Counted from the stretch's first letter, positions 9,194-17,942 are shown. The stretch: DNA of 64,000 nucleotides from Streptomyces sp. AM 4-1-1 (GCF_029167625.1 NZ_CP119145.1:4526001-4590000); one strand, 5' to 3'. Notes: a model not told the origin generated them from the letters alone. Numbers and translations: made by a program.

Positions 9194-11290
9194 ATGCCCT
9201 CGTACTGCCCCTACTGCGGAACCTCGGCGCCGGACGAGGCGCGCTTCTGCATGAAGTGCGGACGCGAACACCCGCGACCGGCCGAGCCGCGGCAGGCGCC
9301 CGTACCGCCCGCCCTCCCCGCTCCCCCCGCGCTCGCGTCCCCGGCCCTCCCACCGTCTCCGCCGCTCTCTCCGTCGGCCCCGCCTTCGGACGCGCAGGCC
9401 GGGAGTCATACGCCGTCCCCGTCCCCGCCGCCGTCCCCGCCCTCCGGTCACATACCTCCGCCCCCGCAGGCCCCGCCCCCGCCGGCCGGACCGCCGCAGC
9501 CCTCTGCGTTCGGGCTGTTCCTCGGCCGGGCGTTCCGCGGTGACTGGGCGGGCTCGCTGAAGGCGGCGGCCTGGCCGACCGGACTTCTCGTCGCGCTCGC
9601 GGTGGTGCTCGCCTTCCCGTCGTACGGGCAGGACGACCACGTCGTCGGCTGGAGCGACCGGATGCGGATGGCGCTGGCGGTGCTTCTCCAGGCGGTCGGC
9701 GGCAGCTTCTCGATGAAGGCCACGCAACCGCCCCGACGGTACGGCTCCGACTCCGGGTCCGGTTCCGACTTCGGCTCGGACTTCGGCTCGGACTTCGGTT
9801 CCGGCTACGGCGGTTCGAGCCCCTTCGACGGCACCGCACAGCCGGGTCTCGCGCTCTCACTGGTCCCGCTCACCGTCACCGTGCTGTGGTTCGCCGCGCT
9901 GGTGATCGCCGCCAGGTCGGCCCGCAGACAGCGTGGCGGGCTGGAGGCGGCGGTCCGCATCAGCCTTCTGACGGCCCTGGCCGTGCTGCTCCTTGCCCTG
10001 TTCGCACAGCCCGACATCAAGAACGTGTCCGTCTCGTCGTCGCCGCTGCTCGCGATGTTCGGCGCGCTCGTCACCTCACTGGTGGTCACCGGTGCCGTAC
10101 TCCAACGCGACGACCTCGCCGGGTGGTTCGCGCGCCGGCCGGGCGCCCGGTTCCTGGCACGTGCCGCGGGCGCCGCGCTCCGGGCACTCGGGGCGGTGCT
10201 CCTGCTGTGCTCCCTGATCGGGTTCGTCTCGTACGCCTGCGCCGACGGTGTGTCGGGCAAGGAACTGCTGTTCGCGCTGGCGGTGCTGCCCAACATCGGG
10301 CTGCTGGTGCTCGGGGTGAGCTGGGGCGCGTCGATCGAGTACGCCGTGCACGGGTGGGGCGCCTGGATCGGCCTCGGTTCGGACGGTGAGTCCTTCGGCC
10401 TCTCCGAGCTGGGCGACACGGTGAACGGCTGGGCGGTGACGGGAGCGGTGGCCACGGGAGTGGTATGCGCGCTCATCGTCGGTACGACGGCGGCGCGGCG
10501 GTGTGCCGACCGGCGTGAACAGGCCCTCGCCGGGGGGCTGTTCCTCGCGGCCTTTCTGCTGCTGTGCGGGATCGGCGGGGCCACCATGAAGCTCACCGGG
10601 ATCTCGGCCACGGGCCGGTCGAGCGGGACCGTGGCCGAGGTCTCGGTCGGGGTCGGTGTGCCGGAGTCGCTGCTGTTCGGCCTGCTGTGGGTGGGCGGCG
10701 CGGTGCTCGTGGGCCCGTACGTCCAACGCGTGCTGTCGGGCGGTACGAGGCAGGCCCCGCCGACGGGTTACCCGGCGCCCGCCACGGGACACCCGGCGCC
10801 GCCCTTCCCCGCGGCCCCGGCCGGCCCGCCCGCTCCCGACCCGTCCGCTTCCACGCCGGTCGCGTACGCCTCGTCGTTCCCGGCCCCGCCCACGCAGCCC
10901 GTACGCCTCTACCCACCGTCCGCGACGCCCTCCACGCCCACCGGAGCCCGTAACCGTCCGGTCCTGGTCTGGACCGTCACGCTCGTGGTGGCGTTCGTCA
11001 TCGGGGGTGGGGTGGCGGCCGGGGTGATGCTGCTGAAGGACGACGGTTCCGACGGAGCGCCGCAGGACAACAGGCCCGGCACCAGCGCCACCGACACCCC
11101 GGGCGACCCGTACGAAGACCCGGACGACGGCGACGCGTACGAGGACGACGACGCGCCGTACGACGACCCGGACACGGATGTCGGCGACGACACGGGCGTG
11201 GACGAGGTCCGGGCCCCGGCCGCCGCCCCGGTCGTACCGCGGAGCGTCACCGCCGAGGCGGCGGCCTTCAGCTCGGCCGGCACCGGCTGA
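9194..11290 (+). CDS. Zinc-ribbon multi-pass membrane protein (streptophobe-type)
   Basis: A 698-residue protein. ATG 9194 begins MPSYCPYCGTSAPDEARF, and two Cx2C pairs (CPYC, CMKC) form a zinc ribbon in the first 25 residues. A long Pro/Ala/Ser-rich cytoplasmic linker (about 30-110) follows. Ten or eleven hydrophobic helices are then spread to about residue 620, interrupted by a Gly/Ser/Asp/Phe repeat (GSDFG units near 195) and a Pro-rich loop (about 520-590). The last helix is followed by a strongly acidic Asp/Glu/Pro tail. Such hydrophobic proteins are common in Streptomyces and have no assigned function. The plus-strand menG precedes it and the minus-strand acetyltransferase gene follows. 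Confidence 0.85.
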   Translation: MPSYCPYCGTSAPDEARFCMKCGREHPRPAEPRQAPVPPALPAPPALASPALPPSPPLSPSAPPSDAQAGSHTPSPSPPPSPPSGHIPPPPQAPPPPAGPPQPSAFGLFLGRAFRGDWAGSLKAAAWPTGLLVALAVVLAFPSYGQDDHVVGWSDRMRMALAVLLQAVGGSFSMKATQPPRRYGSDSGSGSDFGSDFGSDFGSGYGGSSPFDGTAQPGLALSLVPLTVTVLWFAALVIAARSARRQRGGLEAAVRISLLTALAVLLLALFAQPDIKNVSVSSSPLLAMFGALVTSLVVTGAVLQRDDLAGWFARRPGARFLARAAGAALRALGAVLLLCSLIGFVSYACADGVSGKELLFALAVLPNIGLLVLGVSWGASIEYAVHGWGAWIGLGSDGESFGLSELGDTVNGWAVTGAVATGVVCALIVGTTAARRCADRREQALAGGLFLAAFLLLCGIGGATMKLTGISATGRSSGTVAEVSVGVGVPESLLFGLLWVGGAVLVGPYVQRVLSGGTRQAPPTGYPAPATGHPAPPFPAAPAGPPAPDPSASTPVAYASSFPAPPTQPVRLYPPSATPSTPTGARNRPVLVWTVTLVVAFVIGGGVAAGVMLLKDDGSDGAPQDNRPGTSATDTPGDPYEDPDDGDAYEDDDAPYDDPDTDVGDDTGVDEVRAPAAAPVVPRSVTAEAAAFSSAGTG

Positions 11291-11366
11291 AGGCCCCCCG
11301 GCTCGCGCTCACCTCACCCGGATGGGAAGTCCCCCACCTCGGATCGGAAGGCCCCCGGATCGGAAC

Positions 11367-11891
11367 TCACCCGGTGAGCGCGAGCCGGTAGCAGTGCGCC
11401 CGCTGCCCCGCCTTCGGGGTGGTGAAGGTCTCGGCCAGTCGCATCCCCAGCCGCAGGGCCACCGCGATCGACCGCGCGTTGTTCGAGTCGATCATCGCGA
11501 CGACCTCGGGCACCCCGGCCGCGCGTACCCGCTCCAGCGTGGCGCGCGCGGCGGCGGTCGCGTACCCCCGGCCCCAGGCCGCCCGGCCCAGCCGCCAGCC
11601 GATCTCGATCTCGCCCACCGGCCCGAACGAGGTGTGCGGCCACGGCTGAGCGCCCGTGAAACCGAGCACGTCTCCGCCGTCGTCGAGGACGGTCCACAGG
11701 CAGTAGCCGCGTTCGGCGTCGTGCCGCCGCTGCCGGGCGGTCAGCTCCTCGTACACGGAGAACTCCGACGACCGGCCGCCGAAGAACTCCATGACTTCCG
11801 GGTCGTCGAAGATCCGGTGCCAGACGAGCGCGTCCTCGTCGGTCGGAACACGCAGTTGTACGGAGGGGACGGCAGGAGGCGCGATCGTCAT
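11367..11891 (-). CDS. GNAT-family N-acetyltransferase (RimJ/RimL type)
   Basis: A 174-residue protein starting at ATG 11891 with AAGGG upstream. The acetyl-CoA-binding motif A reads WRLGRAAWGRGYATAAA, matching the R-x-x-G-x-G/A pattern. The end has the typical NARSIAVALRLGMRLAETF. The N-terminal VQLRVPTDEDALVWHRIFDD resembles acetylases acting on protein N-termini or small amines. The substrate cannot be predicted. It is transcribed divergently from the GGR-family gene, sharing a short intergenic region. Confidence 0.88.
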   Translation of the reverse strand: MTIAPPAVPSVQLRVPTDEDALVWHRIFDDPEVMEFFGGRSSEFSVYEELTARQRRHDAERGYCLWTVLDDGGDVLGFTGAQPWPHTSFGPVGEIEIGWRLGRAAWGRGYATAAARATLERVRAAGVPEVVAMIDSNNARSIAVALRLGMRLAETFTTPKAGQRAHCYRLALTG

Positions 11892-11989
11892 CGGGGCAGC
11901 CCTTCGGATGGTTGGTCGGCACACCCCCATAGACTGCACGGGACATGTGCCGCGCGGCACGCGAATTCGAGTCTTCGGGAGATCCGACC

Positions 11990-13273
11990 GTGACCGAGCC
12001 CCTCTCCGAACACAGCGCGGATGTGATCGTCGTCGGAGCGGGCCCAGCCGGCTCCACGACGGCGTACTACCTCGCGAAGGCAGGACTGGACGTCCTCCTC
12101 CTGGAGAAGACGGCCTTCCCCCGGGAGAAGGTCTGCGGCGACGGACTCACCCCGCGCGCCACCAAGCAGCTCGTCTCCATGGGCATCGACATCTCCGAAG
12201 AGGCCGGCTGGCTGCGCAACAAGGGACTGCGCATCATCGCGGGCGGTGTCCGACTTCAGCTGGACTGGCCGGATCTGGCCTCCTACCCGGACTACGGGCT
12301 GGTCCGCAAGCGTGACGACTTCGACGAGCAACTGGCCCGCCAGGCGCAGAAGGCGGGGGCGCGGCTGTACGAGCGGTGCAACGTCGGCGCACCGATCGTC
12401 GACGAGCGCACCGGCCGCATCACGGGTGTCAACGCCAAGATGGGCGAGGAGAAGACCCCGGTCACCTTCCACGCCCCGCTCGTCGTCGCCGCCGACGGCA
12501 ACTCCACCCGGCTGTCCCTGGCGATGGGCCTGCACCGCCGCGAGGACCGCCCGATGGGCGTCGCGGTCCGTACGTACTTCACGTCACCGCGCCACGACGA
12601 CGACTACCTGGAGTCCTGGCTGGAACTGTGGGACCGCCGAGGCGCCGAGGACCGGCTGCTCCCCGGCTACGGCTGGATCTTCGGCATGGGCGACGGCACG
12701 TCCAACGTCGGCCTGGGCATCCTCAACTCCTCGTCCGCCTTCAAGGAGCTGGACTGGCGCGAGGTCCTGAAGGCGTGGTGCGCGTCCATGCCGGAGGACT
12801 GGGGCTACACCCCGGACAACATGACGATGCCGATCCGGGGAGCCGCGCTCCCGATGGCCTTCAACCGCCAGCCGCACTACACCAAGGGCCTGCTGCTCGT
12901 GGGTGACGCGGGCGGCCTGGTCAACCCGTTCAACGGCGAGGGCATCGCGTACGCCATGGAGTCGGGCCAGATCGCGGCGGACGTCATCGTCCAGGCCCAC
13001 GCCCGAGCCACCCCGGCCCAGCGCGAACTGGCCCTCCACAACTACCCGAAGATCCTGAAGGACACGTACGGCGGCTACTACACCCTGGGCCGCGCGTTCG
13101 TGAAGCTGATCGGGAACCCGAAGGTGATGAAGCTCGCGACGCAGCGCGGCCTGACGCACCCGATCCTGATGAAGTTCACCCTCAAGATGCTCGCCAACCT
13201 GACGGACCCGACAGGCGGCGACGCGATGGACCGCATCATCAACGGCCTGACGAAGGTGGCCCCGAACTCCTGA
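11990..13273 (+). CDS. Geranylgeranyl reductase family FAD-dependent oxidoreductase (MenJ-like candidate)
   Basis: A 427-residue flavoprotein. The GTG start at 11990 follows a GGGAG site. The FAD Rossmann motif GAGPAG is at residues 16-21, the family block FPREKVCGDGLTPRA follows, and the second FAD contact is LLLVGDAGGLVNPFNGEGI. The family reduces isoprenoid double bonds; the mycobacterial member MenJ saturates one isoprene of menaquinone. With mqnA, mqnC, menG, nuo and a long-chain prenyl synthase nearby, reduction of the menaquinone tail is a reasonable inference but is not proven by sequence. It ends before a bidirectional hairpin. Confidence 0.9.
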   Translation: MTEPLSEHSADVIVVGAGPAGSTTAYYLAKAGLDVLLLEKTAFPREKVCGDGLTPRATKQLVSMGIDISEEAGWLRNKGLRIIAGGVRLQLDWPDLASYPDYGLVRKRDDFDEQLARQAQKAGARLYERCNVGAPIVDERTGRITGVNAKMGEEKTPVTFHAPLVVAADGNSTRLSLAMGLHRREDRPMGVAVRTYFTSPRHDDDYLESWLELWDRRGAEDRLLPGYGWIFGMGDGTSNVGLGILNSSSAFKELDWREVLKAWCASMPEDWGYTPDNMTMPIRGAALPMAFNRQPHYTKGLLLVGDAGGLVNPFNGEGIAYAMESGQIAADVIVQAHARATPAQRELALHNYPKILKDTYGGYYTLGRAFVKLIGNPKVMKLATQRGLTHPILMKFTLKMLANLTDPTGGDAMDRIINGLTKVAPNS

Positions 13274-13311
13274 CGGACGACGGGAGAGCCCCGGCCGGTG
13301 AGCCCGCCCCT

Positions 13312-13334
13312 GTCCGGCATGTGACGGGGCGGGC
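13312..13334. terminator. Bidirectional terminator hairpin
   Basis: GCCCGCCCC (13312-13320) pairs with GGGGCGGGC (13326-13334) between the convergent GGR-family gene (+) and lipoprotein gene (-). The loop is only 5 nt. Confidence 0.65.
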
Positions 13335-13341
13335 GGACGGG

Positions 13342-13926
13342 TCATCCGCCTGCGGTAGGGACGTTGCTGGGGCTGTCGGATGACCGGAAGCACCTGGAGT
13401 ACAGGCTGACCTCAATCAGTGCTTCGTGCCCGTCCAGCCCTTTGAGCCAGGTCACTTCGAGTTGACTGCGCGTCGTCGGATGAACGGCCAGGATCTCCAG
13501 GTTCCTGTTCGCGCTGCTGTCTTTTCCTTCCTTCTCGATCTTCCACCCCTGACGGGGAAGCTCACGACTGAGATTGGCCATGCCTTTCTCCAGAACGGTG
13601 TTACTCACGCCGTACATCGACCAGGGGTGCCGGACCCTGTAGTAATCAGCGGAATCTGAGTCATCACATGGACTGACGTTGGGCCCCGGCTCCGTCACTT
13701 TTCCGTTGGTGCCCATCATGTCCAACACCTTGCTCGACAGCGAGGCGATCTCGCCCTTCACGTCCTGTGTTCTGCGTGAGTCGGGCTCGTAACCCAGCGA
13801 CTTCTTACCCTCGTTCATCGATGAACATCCCATGCAGAGCATAAAAATAATTGCGGACAGAGCGACTTTTCCTACTTTTGTCGCTCCTCTCGGGACGGGT
13901 GGCAGGATTCTAATCCAGAATGACAT
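13342..13926 (-). CDS. Putative lipoprotein of the WXG100/DUF1023 module
   Basis: A 194-residue protein. The ATG at 13926 overlaps the end of the hydrolase gene by 17 nt, so translation is probably coupled. A basic stretch (RGATKVGK) precedes a hydrophobic segment ending MLCMGCSS, a signal peptide with a degenerate lipobox; Cys34 has the usual Gly at -1 but a Cys at -3. The mature part has a few cysteines and no recognised domain. Codons such as ATT, TTT and AAA make it visibly less GC-rich than its neighbours, suggesting recent acquisition or relaxed selection. By position it could be an accessory or inhibitor of the hydrolase; that is speculation. Confidence 0.72.
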   Translation of the reverse strand: MSFWIRILPPVPRGATKVGKVALSAIIFMLCMGCSSMNEGKKSLGYEPDSRRTQDVKGEIASLSSKVLDMMGTNGKVTEPGPNVSPCDDSDSADYYRVRHPWSMYGVSNTVLEKGMANLSRELPRQGWKIEKEGKDSSANRNLEILAVHPTTRSQLEVTWLKGLDGHEALIEVSLYSRCFRSSDSPSNVPTAGG

Positions 13927-15727
13927 CCTTGTACCTTCCTGTGACGACCCGGGCTTGGTTCTTCAAGCTGAGGGACGCTTTTTGGCCTTCGAAACTCCAG
14001 AAGCCGCCGTGCCCGTCCGAGTCGTTCTTCATGACGTTCCCACCGAACCGTTCATCAGTCGGAATGACTCCGTTGTCACCGAGCCCCACGAGCCGCCCCC
14101 CTTGCCGGACGATCTGATCGTCCCCGGGGCCGCCCATGGCCCACACGTGCTTGGCTCCGACGCCCAGGTCTGCGGCACGGTCGGCCTGTACCCCTGGGCT
14201 GCCGATGACGAGGACGTCGTCGGCGATGGGGCCGTCCTTCCAGCTCCCGGACTGCGCGGCGACTCCCACCACGGTGCTGCCGTAGCTGTGTCCGATGATC
14301 GTGGTGTGGGCCGCCTGACCGGTGGCCTGTTGATGAGCCACTCGACTTCCATCGAGGAATTGACGCAGCACCGGGCCGCCTTCCTCCGCGTACTGGCCGC
14401 GGGTGGCTTCCGGCAGAACACTGTCCGGCGCGTTGTAGTCCAGCCAGGTGATGGTGGCGATTTCCTTGCTGGGAGCCATCCTGTGGCTCTCCGCCCACAG
14501 CTTCTCGGCTCGCCCGAGATCCCCGTGACCGTCGCCCTTGCCGATGGTGTCGATTCCGGCGTGGGTGCCGGGCACGTACGCGGCCGTGTGATCGGCCGTA
14601 TCGGGATTGCCGTTCGCAAGGATGATCGTGCCGTCCCCCTTCCCTTCGGTATCGAATCCCAGGAGGTACGCCTCGGGAAGCCCTTCCTCGCCTGTGCGAT
14701 CGAATCGCTCCTGGAGGGCTCGCATCCCTTTCATGCGTTGCTCCAAGCTCGCCTTCTGCTCCCCGTACTTGTCGTTCCACCGTGCCCAGGCGACAGTCTC
14801 GACAATGGCCGGGTAACTTCCGTTGACGTTGCGGGTGTATTTCGTCGGCTCCGGCGGGATGGCGTCCAGTGCCAACTGATACTGGGCTCCGGTTTCCGCG
14901 AGCACCATGCGGTTGGCTTCGTCCCGGACTTCTGCCGGAAGTCCGTTCAGGGCTCCCACGGAAGCGGGATGCGTGGAAATGTAGTCGGCCCGTTGTTCGT
15001 CAGAAAGGTCATTCCACCACTTGGCGTTCTCTTCCGGTGAATTGCCTTCAGGGGGCGTGCCGATGGTGCCGAGGTAGTGCTCGGCACCCTTGAGGACGCC
15101 TTCGGTGTCCTTCCGCACGTCCACCCAGTCCCGGTCGGACACGGTCAGGTCGTCGTCGGCCGTCAGCGCACGCAGCTTCGGCGCCCACGCGCTGTCGACC
15201 TCGGCGGCCTCCTTGATCGCGGCCGAGATCCGGTCCGCGTACCCCTGCGCCCTGGCGTAGTACGGGTTCGGGTCGAAGCCCGCCGCCTGACGGTAGATCG
15301 CGGCGGAGGCCGGGTCCGTCGCGCCGTGTGCGTTGCCGGCGGCGGGGAACGTACCGTCGACCTTCGTGTCTCCCGCCGGATAGCCGACCGACCCGTCGGA
15401 GTTCACGGAGAAGTCGGCGGCGTGGGCCTCCGCCACCGCCGATTCGAGCTTCTTCTTCGCCGCCGCCATGTCGTAGGCGAATCCGTTGAGCGCCGCGCTG
15501 ATGAGGCCGCACTCCACCTGGACGTAGTGGAAGTTCTCGGACAACTGCCCAAGCTGTACGAGGGCGGCTCCGGCCGCCTCACCGCTGACCGCCTCTCGCA
15601 TGGCGGCGGCGATCTCGTTGTCGATGCGATCCTTGGCCGCGCTGGCCATGTCACTCGTCGCGCGGTACCCGTCGGCGGAGTCCTCGAAGGCGGACGGCAC
15701 GAGAGCTTTGAGCGTCGGGTAGTCCAT
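13910..15727 (-). CDS. DUF1023 alpha/beta hydrolase with N-terminal helical WXG-like region
   Basis: A 605-residue protein. The first ~110 residues are Ala-rich helices like WXG100/LXG secretion domains. A middle block carries the typical WWNDLSDEQRADYISTHPA segment, then the hydrolase domain. The nucleophile elbow GHSYGS puts the catalytic Ser near 481; candidate acid and base are the GDDQ Asp near 534 and the DGHGG His near 573. Actinobacterial DUF1023 proteins often travel with WXG100-like genes and may leave by a type VII-like route. The ATG at 15727 follows the WXG-like gene by 9 nt, and the lipoprotein gene overlaps its end. The substrate is unknown. Confidence 0.86.
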   Translation of the reverse strand: MDYPTLKALVPSAFEDSADGYRATSDMASAAKDRIDNEIAAAMREAVSGEAAGAALVQLGQLSENFHYVQVECGLISAALNGFAYDMAAAKKKLESAVAEAHAADFSVNSDGSVGYPAGDTKVDGTFPAAGNAHGATDPASAAIYRQAAGFDPNPYYARAQGYADRISAAIKEAAEVDSAWAPKLRALTADDDLTVSDRDWVDVRKDTEGVLKGAEHYLGTIGTPPEGNSPEENAKWWNDLSDEQRADYISTHPASVGALNGLPAEVRDEANRMVLAETGAQYQLALDAIPPEPTKYTRNVNGSYPAIVETVAWARWNDKYGEQKASLEQRMKGMRALQERFDRTGEEGLPEAYLLGFDTEGKGDGTIILANGNPDTADHTAAYVPGTHAGIDTIGKGDGHGDLGRAEKLWAESHRMAPSKEIATITWLDYNAPDSVLPEATRGQYAEEGGPVLRQFLDGSRVAHQQATGQAAHTTIIGHSYGSTVVGVAAQSGSWKDGPIADDVLVIGSPGVQADRAADLGVGAKHVWAMGGPGDDQIVRQGGRLVGLGDNGVIPTDERFGGNVMKNDSDGHGGFWSFEGQKASLSLKNQARVVTGRYKDVILD

Positions 15728-15736
15728 GGCTGTGTA

Positions 15737-16174
15737 TCAACGCCCCCTGGCCTGGCCGCCGAGGGCGGGCGTTTCCTCGTACGAACTCTTCAGCTTGCCG
15801 ATCTCGGCCTCGATCGATGCATCCGTCTCCAGCTGATCATTACCTGTTCTCATCAGTACGACTTGAAGATCGGCGCACCTTCTGTCCACGCTCCTGACGT
15901 AGCGCTGCCAGGAATCGTGAACACTTCGCTGAGCTGCCGCACTTGAGCAACTGAGGCTCTCGCCCAACCCTGCCTGGCCTTCCTCCAGTTTCACCAGCGC
16001 CTTGCCGGTGGCTCCCCGAAGCGAGCCGACCCCGTTCCCCGCCGCGGTCCATGCCGGCCTGCTGGACTTCAGATCGGCGGAACCCCCCTGCCCATCGGTG
16101 CCATTGGCGCTGTCCAGGCTCATGCGAGCGGCGGCACCCTGTTTGAGCTGAGCCCACTCCTCCGCGAACGTCAT
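15737..16174 (-). CDS. WXG100-like helical protein
   Basis: A 145-residue protein. Start ATG 16174 follows GGGAGG and gives MTFAEEWAQLKQGAAARM, the recurring N-terminus of small helical Streptomyces proteins encoded before DUF1023 hydrolases. The rest is largely helical and includes DSWQRYVRSVDRRC and an acidic C-terminal helix. No enzyme motif is present. It is the first gene of a three-gene unit with the hydrolase and lipoprotein and may act as a chaperone or co-secreted partner. A longer start at 16231 is unlikely because conserved sequence begins at MTF. Confidence 0.75.
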   Translation of the reverse strand: MTFAEEWAQLKQGAAARMSLDSANGTDGQGGSADLKSSRPAWTAAGNGVGSLRGATGKALVKLEEGQAGLGESLSCSSAAAQRSVHDSWQRYVRSVDRRCADLQVVLMRTGNDQLETDASIEAEIGKLKSSYEETPALGGQARGR

Positions 16175-16515
16175 CCTTCGGACCCTCCCGTTTCGCATCA
16201 CATGGCACGCGACGAGACCGACGCCGTCCACCGCACACGAAGCAACTTCTCCTGAAGACGTGGACCGGTTTTCGGGGTTCGGCGGTTCGGCGGTGGCCCG
16301 TGCTGTCGTCGATGACGAGCACGGTAGTGGGTGATGTTCCGCGTCTCGTCCGCGTGATCCGTCATGAGTGCTGAGTACGGGTACTCATGTGCTGCTCGGT
16401 CGGGCCACCCGCTGTCCGCCGGCCGGAGAACACCCGGCGAGCGATGCCGTGGACACGACTCCGCCCGTCGGCCATGGAGCGCGGACGGGCGGAAAGGGGG
16501 GCACGGGTGGGAATG
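16175..16515. other. Intergenic region between the WXG-like and Nudix genes
   Basis: About 340 bp. Nothing in it looks coding on either strand. It should contain the promoter for the minus-strand WXG/DUF1023 unit and holds the near-perfect palindrome at 16372-16387. Confidence 0.55.
16372..16387. promoter_or_regulatory. Palindrome TGAGTAC-GG-GTACTCA (candidate operator)
   Basis: Seven-base arms 16372-16378 and 16381-16387 match perfectly around a GG centre. It lies in the region upstream of the WXG/DUF1023 unit, about 200 bp from its start. The binding factor is unknown. Confidence 0.35.
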
Positions 16516-16959
16516 TCACGACCATCCGTGCTCGGTGAGTTCATCGGCGCCCTTGAGGTAGCCGTAAAGGCCCGCCGCGGGGTACTCGATGATGTCCTCG
16601 GGGAGGGCGTCGACCGGGAACCACGTCAGCGCGAGGCACTTCTCGGGCTCGCGATTGACCGGCTCGCCGTTCCACTCGGTCGCGAGGAAGAACAGGCCGA
16701 TCCGCTGGACCGCCTCGCTCTGCCTGTGGTGGACGGTGTGGACGAGCCGCAGGTGCTCGGGGTCGACCTCGACGCCGGTCTCCTCGCGCAGTTCGCGGGC
16801 GGCGCCGACCGTCAGTGGCTCGCCCTGGTCGAGCTTGCCGGAGGGGGCGTGCCACCGTCCGTGGCCGTACGGCCCGCCGCGTTGTGACAGGAGGACCATG
16901 TCGCCGTCGCGGAGGATCACGTGAGTGTCGATGACGGGGGCTGCGGGCGCGGGGCTCAT
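16516..16959 (-). CDS. Nudix hydrolase
   Basis: A 147-residue protein with a complete Nudix box at residues 41-63: G-x5-E-x7-RELREETGV, including the metal-binding glutamates. The family hydrolyses nucleoside diphosphates linked to another group, often to clean up oxidised or non-canonical nucleotides; the substrate here is not predictable. Its ATG overlaps the TGA of a short upstream open frame (ATGA), implying coupling with a preceding gene that is now hard to recognise. Confidence 0.93.
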   Translation of the reverse strand: MSPAPAAPVIDTHVILRDGDMVLLSQRGGPYGHGRWHAPSGKLDQGEPLTVGAARELREETGVEVDPEHLRLVHTVHHRQSEAVQRIGLFFLATEWNGEPVNREPEKCLALTWFPVDALPEDIIEYPAAGLYGYLKGADELTEHGWS

Positions 16960-17087
16960 GGGTTCACCGTGTGGTCGTCGGAACTGTCGGGGCCGCTTCG
17001 GACGCTATCCCTGTCCCCGGGCAGCGCGTCGGCGATTCGGCGCGCTACGTCCTTCGGGGTGACCGCGGCGGAGTCGGTCACGAGCAC
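16956..17087 (-). pseudogene. Short coding-like fragment overlapping the Nudix start
   Basis: The open frame ends at TGA 16956, overlapping the Nudix ATG. It reads VTDSAAVTPKDVARRIADAL with normal Streptomyces codon bias and continues upstream without a stop to 17196 (…ISGAARTLTTLGVQQVLV…), but no ATG is found. GTG at 17087 is the first plausible start and has no ribosome site. It resembles the tail of an ATPase or kinase-like protein, but I cannot name the family. It may be a truncated remnant or a small gene with a missed start. Confidence 0.35.
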
Positions 17088-17195
17088 CTGTTGTACGCCC
17101 AGGGTTGTGAGGGTCCGCGCCGCGCCCGAGATCGAGTTCGTCCCCTGACAGCGAGGCGTGGCAGTGGGCTGCGGCTCGTGGGACGACGGAACAGG

Positions 17196-17573
17196 TCAGG
17201 CGCCGCCGAGCGTGACGTACGTCAACGGCCGCACGTGCCACTCGATCTGGCCTCCGTCCCGTAACCCGAGGAGAAATCCGCAGGGTTCGTCGCGATGCAG
17301 TGCGGCGAGCGCGTGTACCCAGACCTCTGATTCCGCCTGGCGACGGGCGTGGGCCAGGTCGTGGGACGAGAGGCCGAGGGGTTCGCCCGTGTGGAGTTGG
17401 GTGCGGATGGTGCGAATGGCTTCGTGCGGTGTGGCCGTGACGTGGCGGGCGACCGGGTCCGGGTCGTCGTCGGTCGCGGGCCTGATCCGCAGGGCCTCCA
17501 GAAGGTAGCCCTTCTGGCCGTTCGACTCCGTGGGGGAGAAGGAGCGCCCTTGGGGAGGAGGGGGTGTAAGCAT
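17196..17573 (-). CDS. Hypothetical protein
   Basis: A 125-residue frame from ATG 17573. The C-terminal ~90 residues look protein-like (HTGEPLGLSSHDLAHARRQ, FLLGLRDGGQIEWHVRPL) with helical then beta-strand character. The N-terminus is Pro-rich and lacks a good ribosome site, so the start is uncertain. I do not recognise a family. It is on the same strand and in the same reading frame as the fragment at 16956-17190, separated by a TGA, so the two could be parts of one broken gene. Confidence 0.5.
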   Translation of the reverse strand: MLTPPPPQGRSFSPTESNGQKGYLLEALRIRPATDDDPDPVARHVTATPHEAIRTIRTQLHTGEPLGLSSHDLAHARRQAESEVWVHALAALHRDEPCGFLLGLRDGGQIEWHVRPLTYVTLGGA

Positions 17574-17942
17574 GGTCGACCGTCCGATCGCAGCGGCGGG
17601 TACCTGCTTGCTCCCTGGCGTGCGGGACGAGCGGCAGGGAGGTCGCAGCTGAGATTTGCACATCAACGTGCCTGTAGGCAGCGGAAGTTGAGCCGTACAG
17701 TCTGTTGTCCGTTGGTGGTCGGGCAGACCTGACGACATACGGTGACCGTAGCGTCACAGCCCATGTCGTCGCAACAGTGGGCCGTCCCAAAGTTGCGCCG
17801 TGCTGCGGGGGTGATCCAACCTGAGATTGGTGCCGGGGGGCGCGAAACGGCAACGGCTGCCCGCTCTGAACGAACGGACAGCCGAGTTCTGTGATGTGCG
17901 CGATGGTTGAGGACGGCGAATAAGGAGCATTCGCGGGAGCGG

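Noticed and set aside
9750..9810. GSDFG-coding repeats as an independent repeat element
   Set aside because: They are in-frame 12-bp units inside the membrane-protein gene and are better described as protein repeats.
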